A DNA stretch of 64,000 nt from Patiria pectinifera (Eukaryota; Echinodermata; Asteroidea; Valvatida; Asterinidae), in NCBI GenBank assembly GCA_029964075.1, contig CM057142.1, positions 36,520,392-36,584,391 of the forward strand, written 5' to 3'. A program made the position numbers and the translations under genes. Under the pieces are notes generated by a model. It saw only the letters and a program-made list of their open reading frames with translations, was not told the origin of the DNA and did not search any database. Shown one piece after another: positions 10,905 to 23,053 of this stretch. Numbering within the stretch: the first letter of the stretch is position 1; each line of letters starts with the position of its first letter.

Positions 10905-11125
10905 AATCCGCTGTTTACATTTAACGCGACAGCCATTTTCTGCCTAATGACCCCGGTTCATAGACTTCATGCGAATGTGAATGCGAAGCAAATTTGACAT
11001 GAAACATTGGCCGCAAAATCGCCCGAGTTCAAATGAACTTTAATTACGAAGTCACAGCGCGAACACTTGCCTTGACGTCACAAATTCGCGTCACAAATTC
11101 GCGTCACAAAATCTATACGTCCAGA
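10905..11125. repeat. Partial copy of the cgaattcg palindromic MITE
   Basis: aatccgctgtttaca, gccattttctgcctaat, cttcatgcgaatgtgaatgcgaagc and cacaaattcgcgtcac match the left arm of the 330-bp palindrome at 61112-61447. Only one arm is present. Confidence 0.6.
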
Positions 11126-12329
11126 GGCGTTGGTCTTGCATAATTAATCAGCAAATCTTCTCCAATTTAATAGAGTTGGCCCCCTGTTGACATGTCGAAG
11201 ATTCATCGAACATGGTGTGGTGGAAACCATTTTCATTGGTAAAACATGACGTGGCTTCTTTTAACTCATAGTGGCTAATAATAATGCATAACTTGGGATT
11301 CCCCAGATAACCCCCCCCCCTAAATTCCACCTTTTAATCCAAATGTGGGTTAAATGGTTTACCATTGGCAAAAAACGTACAATGTGACGTTATGTTGTCA
11401 TGGTATTACTGACGTAAATGCGCAATTCGGGGTTTCCTTGCTGACCCCACAGGGCCTATTTATTCGCCACAGAAGTTGTTTTGTAGAAATCGTAAAACAT
11501 TAGTTGTCGTGCTGCTTTTATAGTGTAATGAGAATGCTCACTTCAACTTTTAAAACAAAATGGGTTTCGAACTTTTAAGAACACACACGGTTCATTTTGC
11601 AAGTCATCCGCTATCATATAGTCATCTTATAATATGAGTCGGGTGAGAATTACATTTCACTGGGAATTCGCTGGGAACTTTGGTCGAAAACGTCTCTCAT
11701 AATAGTATATATATCTGGGAACTTTGATATGGGTCTGGTCTGCACTTCAAATATATCAAAAAGTGGGCCTTATAACAATGAAAACAAAATCTAACACAAA
11801 AATATGAATAGGAACATTTTGTCACAAAAAGCATGTTGCGCTAACGCTTAAAAACGCAAACAATGAAGAAAACAACAACAACCGTACCGACGGGGTTCAG
11901 GGGGCAGAGGGCCGGTTTGCAGATACAAAAGCAGTTGCTGCAATCCATGACTTTACATTTTCATCATAACGGTGCAAAAGTACACTACACATAAGTCGTG
12001 AATTACGTCAGCTTTCCAATATAGGCAGCTGACATTTAATGGTAGTTTTACTTTTTGACCCATTTTATTTTCGCTGTTATTTGAAAACAGAGTTCAAAAG
12101 AAGACAACATAATATCTTCCGATTCGTGTTTTTTCGTTTGGCCATTTTCGTTCGAGTGTTAATTGCTTTGAGACAATACACGGGAAGCTCAGGTAATTTC
12201 TAGGAACATTTAAAACAACTACAAATAGAGAAAATCTGATGTTTTGAAAAGTGCTATTTAGAATGTTTAATAATATTCAGCTTGTCAAGGACCCATCATG
12301 CGTTATCTCCTGGTTTTACAGTTACTTAC

Positions 12330-12378
12330 CTTTTCAAGATGAAAGCTTTAGCTGGAAGACGATTAGTTCTTGGAAAGC
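12330..12378 (-). ncRNA. Conserved short exon of the repeat transcript, copy C
   Basis: On the minus strand a pyrimidine-rich tract ending TTTAG is followed by 49 bp (GCTTTCCAAGAAC...) and then the donor GTAAGTAAC. Copies D (39701-39753) and E (50884-50923) keep the same AG and GTAAG boundaries around related sequence of different length (53 and 40 bp). The length changes are not all multiples of three, which argues against a coding exon. Confidence 0.4.
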
Positions 12379-12776
12379 CTAAAGTAGCCAAAAACATAAA
12401 AACAATAGACTTACATCACTAATTAAGACAATACACTTACATCACTAATTAAGACTTTGACAAAACATACATCACAAAACGATCTTCCGAGTTTGGGCTA
12501 AATACAATTTCTCAGATGAAATTTCCTATTCCAAAACACATTCTTATGAACGATTCTAGAAGTTTCAAAATTATCCTCCGAATTATTTTTCACAAAGGGC
12601 GAAACCTACATAAAGCAGATGACAAGATAATTTTCTTTCAGTATGAACTCGTGAGACGGAAGGCTCTCGTAGCCGAGTGCTAGTCCACGCTGATCCCTCT
12701 GACAGAACTGCGTAGATTGTAAACCACCACGCAGGCAGGCCAGATGGAAACTTGTAGTGATCCGAAGCGGGGCGCT

Positions 12777-12784
12777 CTTTTATA
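12777..12784 (-). promoter_or_regulatory. TATA box on the minus strand, repeat copy C
   Basis: On the minus strand this reads TATAAAAG, about 400 bp upstream of the conserved short exon. The equivalent sites in copies D and E have lost the consensus. Confidence 0.4.
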
Positions 12785-13084
12785 GTCAAAGGGAGCTGAG
12801 ATCCAGGGGCGAGGGGAAATTCGGGAAATTACAGGATTGATCAGAATAGGTGCAGATATCAAAAATTCCCATCACTTATTAATTTTGTTTTATCTTATTC
12901 CGGCACCATAGGCACGTGAAAGATATGCTAACTGCAAAGTCAATACTGACCCCTGCACTTTTGGGGGCAAGGTTTGTGTTCTTACTCGTCATGTAAGCTA
13001 GTCTGAGTATATCACCCATTCTCCACGGATCCCATGTCCGGTCGAACGTCTCATATCTAAGCATGCAGATTTTATGCGACCACG

Positions 13085-13650
13085 AGCGTCAGCCACTCGG
13101 AGTCGACTTACTAAATCGTGACGTCATTTCATTTCGAAATCTGGACTAAGAGTGTGATTGGTCGATTCGGATGCAGTGCTTTGTAATACAACAGCGGCCG
13201 GGCATGGATCTATAAAACCTAGACAAGCTTGGCAAGTTTCGCGTAACATAAAAAAAATACAGAGCGTGTGAACACTGCTCGCGTCTGTTTGTATTTTTGT
13301 TTTATCGATGTCTATGACGCACTACGGGTGAATGACCGAAGACCCTTAATAGAAAGCGCCCGCTGATTAGTCAAAATGTATAGGTCAAGAGGCGGTTGTC
13401 TTGCATAATTAATCAGCGAATCTGCTCAAATTTAATAGACCCTGGGTTTTGCCTAGTCTGAGTATCACCCGTTATCCACGGAGCTAGTCTCCGTAAATGT
13501 CTGATGTGACAAAGCATGCAGATTTATGCGATCTCGCGCCTCAGCCAAACGGAGTCGACTTTACTAAATCGTGACATCATTTCATTCCCAAATCAGGACT
13601 AAATGTTTGATTGATCAATTCGATTGATTGGTCAAAACTCATCTTTGTTC
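13085..13650. repeat. Dispersed repeat, related to 18010-18310
   Basis: cggagtcgactt.actaaatcgtgacgtca, gtaatacaacaacggccgg-like, gcgggtgaatgaccgaag and agaaagcgcccgctgattggtc occur here and at 18035-18260. A second partial copy starts near 13450 inside this block. No gene was seen. Confidence 0.6.
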
Positions 13651-13709
13651 GGAACCTTATTCAAAAATACGAATTCCCTAGTATGAAAAGGGTAAAAGGC
13701 ACCGACTCT

Positions 13710-13745
13710 CAGGCGCGGATCTACGGGGGGCTAGGGGGGCTGTAG

Positions 13746-13777
<32 letters not shown>

Positions 13778-14035
13778 GTTGTCGAGCTAAAGAAGAAATA
13801 GCCGTGACAAGGGTGCATTAGTTAATATAGTGTGAATGATTTTGGGATTTTATGGGCGCTCCCCATTGAAAATATGGCTGAGCCCCCACCCACCCACCCA
13901 CCTATTGATTTTCGGAGGCCTAAGTGTCTGGAAAAAAATAACCGGTGAACATTTCAGCACGCCTCCCTGAAAACATTCTGGATCCACCGTGCTAGCCCCC
14001 CCCAAAAAAAAATATTGGTTCTAGAACCGCGCCTG
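13710..14035. mobile_element. Non-autonomous hAT-type element with 8-bp target duplication
   Basis: Ends CAGGCGCGG and CCGCGCCTG are exact inverted repeats, extending imperfectly to about 14 bp. The flanks CCGACTCT (13702-13709) and CCGACTCT (14036-14043) are identical, an 8-bp duplication as made by hAT transposases. The interior is 326 bp long with poly-C runs and no coding capacity. Confidence 0.85.
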
Positions 14036-14142
14036 CCGACTCTTATCATCATGCATGTGCTTCTCTTATAAACCCGAAAAATCAAATACAACCAGAGGGA
14101 AATAATTCCAAAGTCCTGATCTTCGAGCGAGCACACGTTTAG

Positions 14143-14890
14143 CTGCCGGTGTGGCAGGTAATTCTGTTTCCCGGTAAAAGTGTCCGGGGGGACAGAATTA
14201 CCTAGGTAAAAGTGTCCTCCCTGGCCCGTTAATTCTGTCCCCCTCCAGGTAATTCTGTCCCCTCCAGGTAATTCTGTCCCCCAGGTTTTTTTTGTCCCCC
14301 TTTTTTGAAACCCAGAAGGTTATTGTTTTGATGAATTCACTATACAAGGTATACATTTTGGACTTTTAGTCTGCCCTTCATGAATATAAAAAAATAATTA
14401 ATTTAGTCTATCACATGATACGTGAACACAATGTTTCGATTCGGAGTACGGTGAAGTCTATCGCGATTCTACCGCGATAGGTCATCACAGCGGCGATGCA
14501 TGGCGATTGCCCTCGTCTCATTGATAGTATGATACAACGTCTCCTTGGATTGGTCTGTGTTCCCATTATAGCTCGTAACGAAATTTCCTATTGGACGAAT
14601 TTCCATTGTAGAGGGAGACGCATATGTACACATGTTATAATCACTGCCTCAAATCTTGCAGCATGTACTGGCGCGTGCGACACGCTGCTGCTCTCAGTAC
14701 ATACTGCATGGGGACACATTTACCAGGGGGACACTTTCACCGTTGGGCAGGGGGACATTATTACCTGGAGGGGGACAAATTTACCTAGGTAAAAGTGTCC
14801 CCCGGACACATTTACCGGGTCGCGAGCCAGTAAATGTGTCCGGGGGGACACATTTACCAGAAGGGACAGAATTACCTGTCACACCGGCAG
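14143..14890. mobile_element. Element with dense subterminal repeats and inverted ends
   Basis: Ends CTGCCGGTGTGGCAGG and its near inverse at 14875-14890 are about 24 bp inverted repeats with one mismatch. Both flanking 170-bp zones are packed with short variants of ggtaattctgtcccc and its inverse or a-rich forms (ggtaaaagtgtccc, ggggacacatttacc). The central 400 bp hold no gene but include an 8-bp-arm palindrome at 14458-14480. A clear target duplication was not found. Confidence 0.65.
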
Positions 14891-14971
14891 ACAGAATCAG
14901 TCAGTCGCCCTTTACGTCCATGCACGTACACGGCGGTGGAAATAGGCCTGAGAAAATGCAATGGTTGACTT

Positions 14972-15490
14972 TGTAGTGAAATTCCTACAGCAGCTGTATA
15001 TATCATGTGCAGTCCTGGCCGAAGAAATAAAAAGTCAGTTAAAGTCCCTGTTTTTCTGAGTTCTGCCCTAGTGGCCAAGGCATTTTTGTGTTCTATTGCC
15101 CATTGTTTTCAGTTCTTTGGACTGGCTAGGGCAGGGCATTCCATTCTTCACGTCGGTATATAAACCAGGAGCGCAAGCTTTCACCATGCACCCCTGTGTA
15201 GAGACTTAGCAGTGTGATATAGTCGTCTACTCTACAGTCCAGTCGCCATAATTATGTGTACGGATACGGGCATAGGAACCATTAGGTAGTGTTTGCTCCT
15301 TACATTAACTGTTCCCGTGGAAGGACACACTACTTTTTGTATATACGCCTGTAAATAAATATCATCGACCAAACCAAGAGAAGTTTGACGAACAGCCATG
15401 AGGAGTCCAGAAGAAGCCGCTGCAAGTTTAGAGCGCAGACTCCAGAAATTAATTTAGGGTAACTATTTATAGTATAAATTAGTCCCTAAA
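14972..15490 (+). repeat. 5' LTR of a second gypsy family, fragment copy
   Basis: It begins TGTAGTGAAATTCC and ends AGTCCCTAAA. It matches both LTRs of the complete minus-strand element (51973-52479 and 57772-58283) throughout. A TATATAAA box lies at 15157-15164 and an aataaata motif near 15354. No partner LTR follows downstream. Confidence 0.85.
15157..15164 (+). promoter_or_regulatory. TATA box in gypsy LTR
   Basis: TATATAAA, also present in the LTRs of the complete copy, about 185 bp into the LTR. It would start LTR transcription a little downstream. Confidence 0.55.
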
Positions 15491-15511
15491 ACTGTTGACC
15501 CTGACGTTGGT
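15491..15511 (+). other. Primer-binding site
   Basis: actgttgaccctgacgttgg lies directly after the LTR, the expected place for tRNA priming. The complete copy reads actggtgacc at the same point, so this copy carries a substitution. Confidence 0.6.
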
Positions 15512-15684
15512 CGAAACTATATCATTTACATTTTCATTCCGTCAGCTAACATTAAAAAAAAAATTCGTAGCGTTTTATATTTCTCATACGTAGTTCAATA
15601 AGTAGGGAATGATTCGTTGTTTATTCACTGCGGATTCGCGAGGACATAATTTCAACAAGTATCCCAAAGCATTACAGTTTCCTT

Positions 15685-16645
15685 TTGCTACACGGCGATT
15701 CCAAACTAAAGCAGCGATGGTTTTCTGAAATGTGTAGATCCTTTACTTCTGACGGACAGGCACTTAGAAGTAATTCTTTAGTTAAGAAAGTGTATACATA
15801 CGTTTCATTTAAGTATATTCGTTCTCTAAGTATGGCCAAAGCACCAGAGACAGTAGAACCTTTGTATGCGGTTAGCCTTAAATTGCCACCTTTTTGGCCA
15901 CACGATCCTACAATATGGTTCACGCAAGTAGAGGCGCAGTATCAAACTCGCCAAATTACAAGCCAGTCAACTAAATTTGCGTTTGTAGTATCGTCACTAC
16001 AACCAAAAATCGCTCAAGAAGTTCGGGACCTATTAATTAGCCCTCCTGCAGGTGACCAATATGACATGTTGAAATCGGAACTCATTAAACGAACATCAGA
16101 ATTCGATCGAGCAAACAAGATAGCACCATTTTTTATTTGTGGAACTCGACGATAGAAAGCCATCACAGCTTCTCCGCCGTATGAAGCAACTTCTAGGAGA
16201 AAACAATCTTGAAGAAAAAATCTTACATTTATTTCTCAAACGTTTGCCTCAGAACATACAACTGATATTGGCATCGTCTGGAGATAGTGTAGACAGTTGG
16301 CAGTTATTGCCGATAAAATCTTAGAAGTCGCACAGTAGCCACTTCTACCGAAGTGAATGCAATTTCCTCATCCCACGAAATTGAAACGCGAATTGATGAA
16401 TTGCAAAGTCAGGTCAACCAATTAACAACTGTAGCTCAAACACTTGTTGTCAACAGTCAACAAAGTAAACGTATCCGTGACTTTTCCACTCGTGGGCGTA
16501 GTCGAGAGCGTTCTAAAAGTAAAAGTAAAAAATAAGATACAGAAGTCCGTCCAAGTCTAGAAGTGACGTACCACGCGCGGGTTCCGAGTGCTGGTACCAC
16601 TGGCGATTTGGAGACAAAGGTACTAAATGTGTCCTTAAACTATTG
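15685..16645 (+). pseudogene. Truncated leader ORF plus gag of the second gypsy family
   Basis: Relative to the complete copy, about 545 bp of leader is deleted near 15690. The remainder joins the tail of the accessory ORF (HGDSKLKQRWFSEMC) to gag without a stop; gag begins at the ATG at 15832 (MAKAPETVEPLYAV). A frame break near 16110-16150 and others later shift the reading. The region with SRGRSRERSKSK-like basic repeats (about 16480-16530) and the start of the zinc knuckle (CWYHWRFGDKGTKC, about 16590-16630) are recognisable. Similarity stops at 16640-16645, so protease and pol are missing. Confidence 0.8.
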
Positions 16646-17635
16646 CCTACTTTATTACATAAATCACAATAAGTATTGTTAATTATCAAAGCTCAATCAA
16701 GGTTTCACGTATGTCTTGTTAAATAAAGGTTTTTAGCTCTATCGAATGTTCAAATGAAAAATGAGTAATAAATTATGTTGGCTAAAGTTTGTATGAAACC
16801 AATATTTATTACTTTTTATTAACAGTTACAAAAAAGAAATAAGACACATATACACACATATTGTCAAACCCCCTCCAACCCTCCAAAAAGGCGTTGAGGT
16901 ATTACAAAATAAGGCTTTGAAGTATTACCAACTAATAACTGAAGCTGACTTTAACCATAGAGCAAGGAAATATTTATATATTCCCTTCGTTTCATTTCCA
17001 CACAGGGGTGTGGCCTCTATCAAGATAAATAATACAATAAACAAATGCCGAAAATTAATTAAAGAATCAACTTTGATCAATCCTAAATCGTTGCCTATTG
17101 TATTAAATGAACCACAATAATTATGGTGAGTTCTTAAGCTTAATCAATGTTTCACGTACAGCTTGATAAATACAGGTCTTCAATTTTAATCATAGGTCGA
17201 GATGAAAAAGGAGGAATACATTATTTTGGCTACATTATGGTATACACTAATGTTGGATAATATTTAACTAGTATGTACATTTAAAGCTCAAAACAGTTAG
17301 AGTGGCCAGATGTTTCATCCTATCAAGGACATCTTCAAGGAAAATCTTTGTTATATTCTTTAAATTCTTTTAATATGTAAGATTGAGGTTAAATTCATAA
17401 AACAAAATCGGTTCATTATCATTACTGCGTATTAATTTTAACAAGAGAAATATTGTCAAACCCCCTCCAACTAAAAAAGGGCTTTTACAAATCGTAGAAG
17501 TATCACCGACTGATACGAAAAGTATATGTAAGATTAAACTGAACTTCTTTTTATCGGATGAAACATTATTGATATGATACAAGATACTATCAGCTTTGAA
17601 TTTGAAATAATAATTTGCCATTTTACCCTTGACAA
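16646..17635. other. AT-rich region, no gene; diverged internal duplication
   Basis: Blocks near 16690-16890 and 17135-17470 share tttcacgta..cttg.taaa, atgaaaaa.gagtaata and gtcaaaccccctccaac. They look like an old duplication of about 450-600 bp. Open frames are short and without recognisable domains. Confidence 0.4.
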
Positions 17636-17639
17636 CATT

Positions 17640-18310
17640 TTTACTGTTTTGTCAGATTCCGAAAAAGAATTGCAAAATGGCGGTCGGGGCATTCAACGAC
17701 TGCTTTGTGACTAAACAGGATTATTTACAACAGCAGTCGTAATCACCTCTTATCACATAACTGATAAAAGGTCTTGTACTCAGTGAATACATACTGTCCA
17801 CGTTCTCCTCGGGCATACACGGGGGCTTTTTTTATAAACAAACAGCATTTGAATCTTGACCTTTGACAGGCAGTACAGAGGCAATACGGTGTCATGACCG
17901 CAATTCCCCTCAGGAGTTCCTCGGCACGTTTTGGGGTGGGACAGCTAGTGTATCCAATTTAGTTCTTAGAACCTTGTAGAGTTTTGTCAATATTCAGTCA
18001 TTATGCGCCTATCAATTGTTTCCAGCCAATCGGAGTCGACTTTACTAAATCGTGACGTCACTTCATTCCTAAATAAGGACTAAATGGTTTGATTGGTCAA
18101 TTTCGAATGAAGTGTTTTGTAATACAACAACAACCGGCCACATATCGCGTAACATGATACAGAGCGCGTGACACGTTTTTTTTTATCCAACGTCTATCTG
18201 ACGCGCAGCGGGTGAATGACCGAAGGCTTCATATAGAAAGCGCCCGCTGATTGGTCAAAATCTCGGCGTCAAGAGGCTGGGTCTTGCCTAATTGATCAGC
18301 AAATCTGTTC
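17640..18310. repeat. Dispersed repeats related to 13085-13650 and 25715-25900
   Basis: gcaaaatggcggtcggggc and ggtcttgtactcagtgaa resemble 25740-25870. From 18035 onward the sequence follows the 13092-13400 repeat. No coding sequence. Confidence 0.5.
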
Positions 18311-18469
18311 AGTGCGGGGGGACATTTGATAGGTGCGTTGCACAATATATATTACCTCAGTTGTATTGAACTTGTAAATAATGGCTGTAGAGTGCAGTAG
18401 ACATATCGCTAGATTGTTTCAAAAGGCTGTGGTCCCGGCAAAATGTTCAACATTGATGGGCACGGGAGG

Positions 18470-19102
18470 CAGAACCGCGGAGGGGGGAGCGGGTGGGGGT
18501 GGGGCACCCCCGGCCCCCCGGACAACAAAAGTGCCCCTCTCATGGTTATAAATGTGCCCCTCGAGATGAAAACAGAACTGCCCCTCAAACGTACACGTAC
18601 GTAAGCATATGATCGCGCTTCAAATAAAAATTAATTAATGCATTAATACAATTGAGCCCCTCTCGGGATGGAAAATTGGTCATCAAACAAAATAGTGCTC
18701 CTCTCGCGATAACTTCGCGAGATGGGTAACTGCCCCTCGAAAACACAATAATTAATTAAACTTGTGGCCCCTCTGAAGATGGAAAACTAGCCCCTACAAA
18801 ATAATAGTACTGTTCTTCACGCTCAAGTTAAAATGGTCACTGATCTGGCCATCAAAAGTAATAGTATTCATCTTACGATAAAAAAATGGCCTCTCAATAA
18901 CTGGGTAAAAGTAACACAAAGAGCAAGATGGACAACGTTTTCATAATTTATTCCTCGTTTTATAGGTTTATAGCGAAATGAACGGGACCATATTCTTTTC
19001 CTTTACTTTCACACCAACGGAAGGTACCCCTTTTTCTGAGCATGTGCCCCTTTTTGGTGTCGCCTCCCCCTCCCAAGTTTGAAAAGCGTTCCGCCGCCCC
19101 TG
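18470..19102. repeat. Degenerate gtgcccctc-rich element
   Basis: The motif gtgcccctc or gcccctc recurs at irregular spacing of 25-60 bp. The ends (cagaaccgcggagggg and gttccgccgcccctg) look like diverged inverted repeats, but no target duplication is visible. It is probably an old MITE. Confidence 0.45.
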
Positions 19103-19289
19103 TTGGTGGGAATGTAAATATACTGCTTTCGTGCACATGCAAGTATGTACAATTTGGCATGTTAATTGCATGTTCATAATTCTATGATGGTGTAGATGAT
19201 AATGTAGTGGTTTGGTATACAAAAAAAATGTGGGTCTTGTGTACCCGCTTGGTTTTGGGTCTGATGCACCAGCTTGGTTTTAGGAGTGG

Positions 19290-19620
19290 TGTATGGTGTT
19301 CTAAAACAGACAGGCAAACGTCCTGGTTCAACTTTTCAAACGTCGCAATTGTGTAGTTAAGAAAACCCGGAGGAAAAAGCTCATTTTATTCCCACTGTGA
19401 ACACTTTGCAACCCATTTTTTTTGTCATGATTTCCTTGAGTGTTCCTCTTCATTTTGCGACTAATAAACCTAACCCCAAAATACCTTTAAACCTGTTTTC
19501 CAGAGAGAGGGGAACCCTGTGTGGACGTGGGCAATCCACACAACGTATCTAAAAACTGGTCTATGTGGACATCTTTTGTTTAGAGGTCCACACGGTAATG
19601 TTATGTTTTTACCTTTTGAT
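19290..19620 (-). repeat. Dispersed repeat, three copies in the window
   Basis: The inverse of ctatgtggacat..., ctctctggaaa.cag.tttagaggca, ggttaggttt and gaaagagtttt is found at 27700-27960 and, more diverged, at 28290-28500 on the plus strand. All three lack coding capacity. Confidence 0.55.
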
Positions 19621-19624
19621 TGAA

Positions 19625-22600
19625 CATGGATCCGGTTTGGGGGTTTTGGTTTGGTTTGGTTTTTAAAATCCTATAGGATTACAGTGTAAGAATGTGTTCA
19701 CTGCTTCACAACATAGGATCGACTGATTAGACTTGCATCACCTTTTTTATTAAGTATCACTAGTTCTTAATTATACATGGATCCCTTTTATCGCATTTAA
19801 AAATACAATAGTTGCAAATTCCGCAGTTGACCTTTGCGGGAGGTACAGAAGTTCCTTTTGGAATATTTCATAAACAAGGGGTATTTTGTTTCAAATTTGA
19901 AGAATTGTCAACTAAAGGGCGGTATGCTATTTATGAAAGACATGTATGTGCATTAATTGCTTATAATGATTTGCTTAATCCCGTTTTTATTTTTCATTTT
20001 GTTATTTTCAAGGGTATTTTGATACCTTTTTGGTTTTATGCTAAATGCAAATTTCAATCATCATGAGGAATAGTGCGATGCCATTTTAGGTAGAAACCTC
20101 AATGTAACAGCTAGTTTCAGCACTAAAAGTAATTTTGGATATTTTGCTGTGGTAATCTTCTTTTCTTTGTGATTTGTTGTGTCAGTAGGCCTACATGGCA
20201 GTAAGCCAATGAACAAACTTTTCACACAAACGTTTTCAATGAGTACATTTTTGGTTTCACAATTTGTAAAGAAAACACCTAAGCTGAACTGTGTCTTTCT
20301 CAAATGACATCACGGCAATAGCACCCTCAGTTGTCTGGAAAGCATTGAACATTTTAAATGTTTAAAGAAGTGCACTTTTCAATAAGATTAACCAAAACGG
20401 CATGTCCAATGGTTTTCATATATTTAACTTGAGTAGAAAATTGCACAAAAAAAATGTTCCTGAGAAAAGTTCCAGAGTGTCGCCGAGTGTCGAATGCAGA
20501 GTGTTTCAAAGTTTTTATGAAAAAAATTGATTTGATTACAACTTTGCGGATATGGATGCGTTTATACATGAATACAAAATTTCAAAACAATCAGGTGTCA
20601 TATGAAATTCGGACTTCTTTTAATCTGGTCTCTTTTTTCCTTATACGGACTTTAACCCTTATACGTGATCTAATTCTGGCCTAATTATCTTCGCTAGGGC
20701 ATGCGCAATACATCGGAGTCCGTATTTCATACAGCCTAAATTTCACACAAATCACCGGTACTAAATATGCAGTTAAGATTTGAGGGCCGGAATGTCCACC
20801 ACCTTCGGCTGTGAGGTTTTAAATTGGCCTTCTTAGGGTTAGATAAAGTACTTGTTATATCCCAATTATATTTATTTGAATTACCAGCTTTCACAATGCA
20901 GCCACTTTGCTTTGGCTACGACATTTTAAAGAATGAAACCCAGAATTAGAATACATGTAGTTATAATTTAAGCTATCTCTTGAGAGGATGCATGCACATA
21001 AAATCATGTTCATTGTCTCTTAATTTGGCTAGTACTGTCTATTCCACTAGATCTTTTCAAATTCATTCTGATGTAAAAACATACAAATATCTTCGAATCT
21101 TTGTACACTGTGAAGTCTTAATTTGATTTTCCAATGCTTAAATTTTACAGAATCAACAAAGTTTTGAATGATCGCCTAAATCCATTTGTGAATTGAATAC
21201 ATTTCAAAATACTTCAGAATGATTTCATATATATATATATATATACAGTATTCAACTTTTTTTCTAACGAATGCATGCCAACAAAACAATTGAAATAAAA
21301 AGCTTACTAATTTGTCTATAGAACGATATACATTTAAAGTTAATGGTTGCGAAACTAAACTACGGAGTGATACGGTGCAACTTTCGCAATGTTTTCCTTG
21401 TGCGTTATAGGTGTTTACCATTATACGGCCAAGTACATCATGTTACACAATCGTCCACACATTCTAACACGCAATAATATACATGTATATAAATACTTCT
21501 TTTACATTAATCTGTTGATTTCTTGCTATGTTGCAACAACTGAAATTTGCTGATATTCATATAACCATATCATAAATGATTTTAAACACAATGCTTAAAC
21601 CTTGAAAGCCATCGACAAATTAGAAAACGTATACAGCTCATGTTAATACAATATAGTCTTTAATAGTTATATATGCAATCACATTGTTAACAGTAAAATA
21701 AAATCATTTCGAAAAGATAAAAGGCATTTTATACTACACCAAACTGCACTTCAAATCTTAACATTATACTAAAATAAACTAATTACTTCTAGCAAAGAAA
21801 ACAAAGAAACTAAAGCCACTTTCTTGAAGTTGCATCTTGATACGGGTCGATGTATCATCAAAGCAACGTATTCCGTTCCATTGGAGCAGACGCAAAAGTT
21901 ATATATCAAGCTCACAGATAGTGGAAAAGAAAGAAGTCAAGAATGAACAGAATAAGGTTAAGGAAAGACAAGCCAAATATATGGCAATCCTTCCATGGAG
22001 CTTTACAGGTATATGTTCTGTTATGGCAATGCGTTGTTGAAAGTGATTGTACCATTCTCTTGCAACATTTGGTTGATGCCAGATTTCTACATTCAAAACC
22101 TTAACTTGAACTGAAGAGGATTGCTGTTATCAACAATCTTTCTTCGAATGAATGAGACACAATATACGATGTAGTCTCATGGTGGCCTTTGCCCACGATT
22201 CAATGCATTAATGACAGACTTAATTGAAAGAACAACCACTATAGGACAAAGAGCCAAACAGAAAAGTTCAAAATATTTAAACTTTCCTTTTCGTACCTTG
22301 GCTAACATGTATCTTTTTTGTACTTTTCCAAGATGCAAGCTGATATGATTGTCCTTTGACTGCATAGTAACCTCATCAACAAGATACTTCTTCAGCTTCA
22401 GCTGAAGTTATAAAGTAGAGGTTGTGTATATATATATATAGCACTCATCTAATCCCTTTACACGCTGTTTGGTCAATGTCCATGATCCAGCCGTAACCCC
22501 ACTGTCTCTTTAATATGTATTCTGCGGGAGATCAGACATTTCCTTTGAGTGATTACATCTTCCCTATAACTATAATCGGCAACTACTCCAATATCGTTCT

Positions 22601-22860
22601 TCAACGTCGGCATCCATGCAGCATAAAGTAATTCTGTTAAAAATTCTTCGTATGATCTGCCAGTGATTTTTGTATTCCAAATTCGATAACACCTTAGTAC
22701 TACTTCTAAATATGTGTGATTTCGAAGTGTAAAAGATTGCGTGAGATTTAAAACACAGCCATGGACTTATTGAGATTTCCATGCAATCGGTGATACGGGT
22801 AGCAGGCACCTCACTCTTCAAAGACAAAGCTCATGCAAATATTTACACATGAATGCAACC
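19625..22860. other. No gene recognised
   Basis: A/T-rich sequence with short open frames up to 85 codons (for example 22570-22827 minus) that show no recognisable domain. (AT)n tracts lie at 21227-21246 and near 22427-22441. Confidence 0.45.
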
Positions 22861-22881
22861 TGTTTCCCGTTTCAGAGTCAC

Positions 22882-22887
22882 TTTATT
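22882..22887 (-). terminator. Polyadenylation signal of the GTPase gene
   Basis: On the minus strand this reads AATAAA, about 170 bp beyond the stop codon of the GTPase gene, the expected distance for a short 3' UTR. Confidence 0.5.
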
Positions 22888-23053
22888 TTGTTCCCAGGAA
22901 ATGACTCGGGAACTGTGGTGTGTAAATTAACGCCCACTTACATTTTGCAGAGTAATTGCAGGCAGAGAAAAAAAAACATTCAAGTCCAGTGACTATTCAC
23001 TTGGAATCGGCAGTGCAAATTCGACCTTTGCCAACCATGTACGGCTTCCAGAT

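Larger units (their letters stand above)
11140..12876. repeat. Abundant repeat family, copy C
   Basis: It collinearly matches copy E from gtgtggtggaaaccattttcattgg (11216) through cggggttcaggggg (11891), the short exon block (12330-12378) and gaaggctctcgtagccgagtgctag (12660) to the end near ccatcactta (12870). Of copies C, D and E it has the best preserved TATA box on the minus strand. There is no long reading frame on either strand. Confidence 0.7.

Noticed and set aside
14496-14976. Open frames of 98 and 106 codons inside the subterminal-repeat element
   Set aside because: Driven by the repeated ggggacacatttacc motif, with no recognisable domain.
22570-22827. 85-codon minus-strand frame downstream of the GTPase gene
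   Set aside because: No recognised motif, and located beyond the likely poly-A site of the gene.
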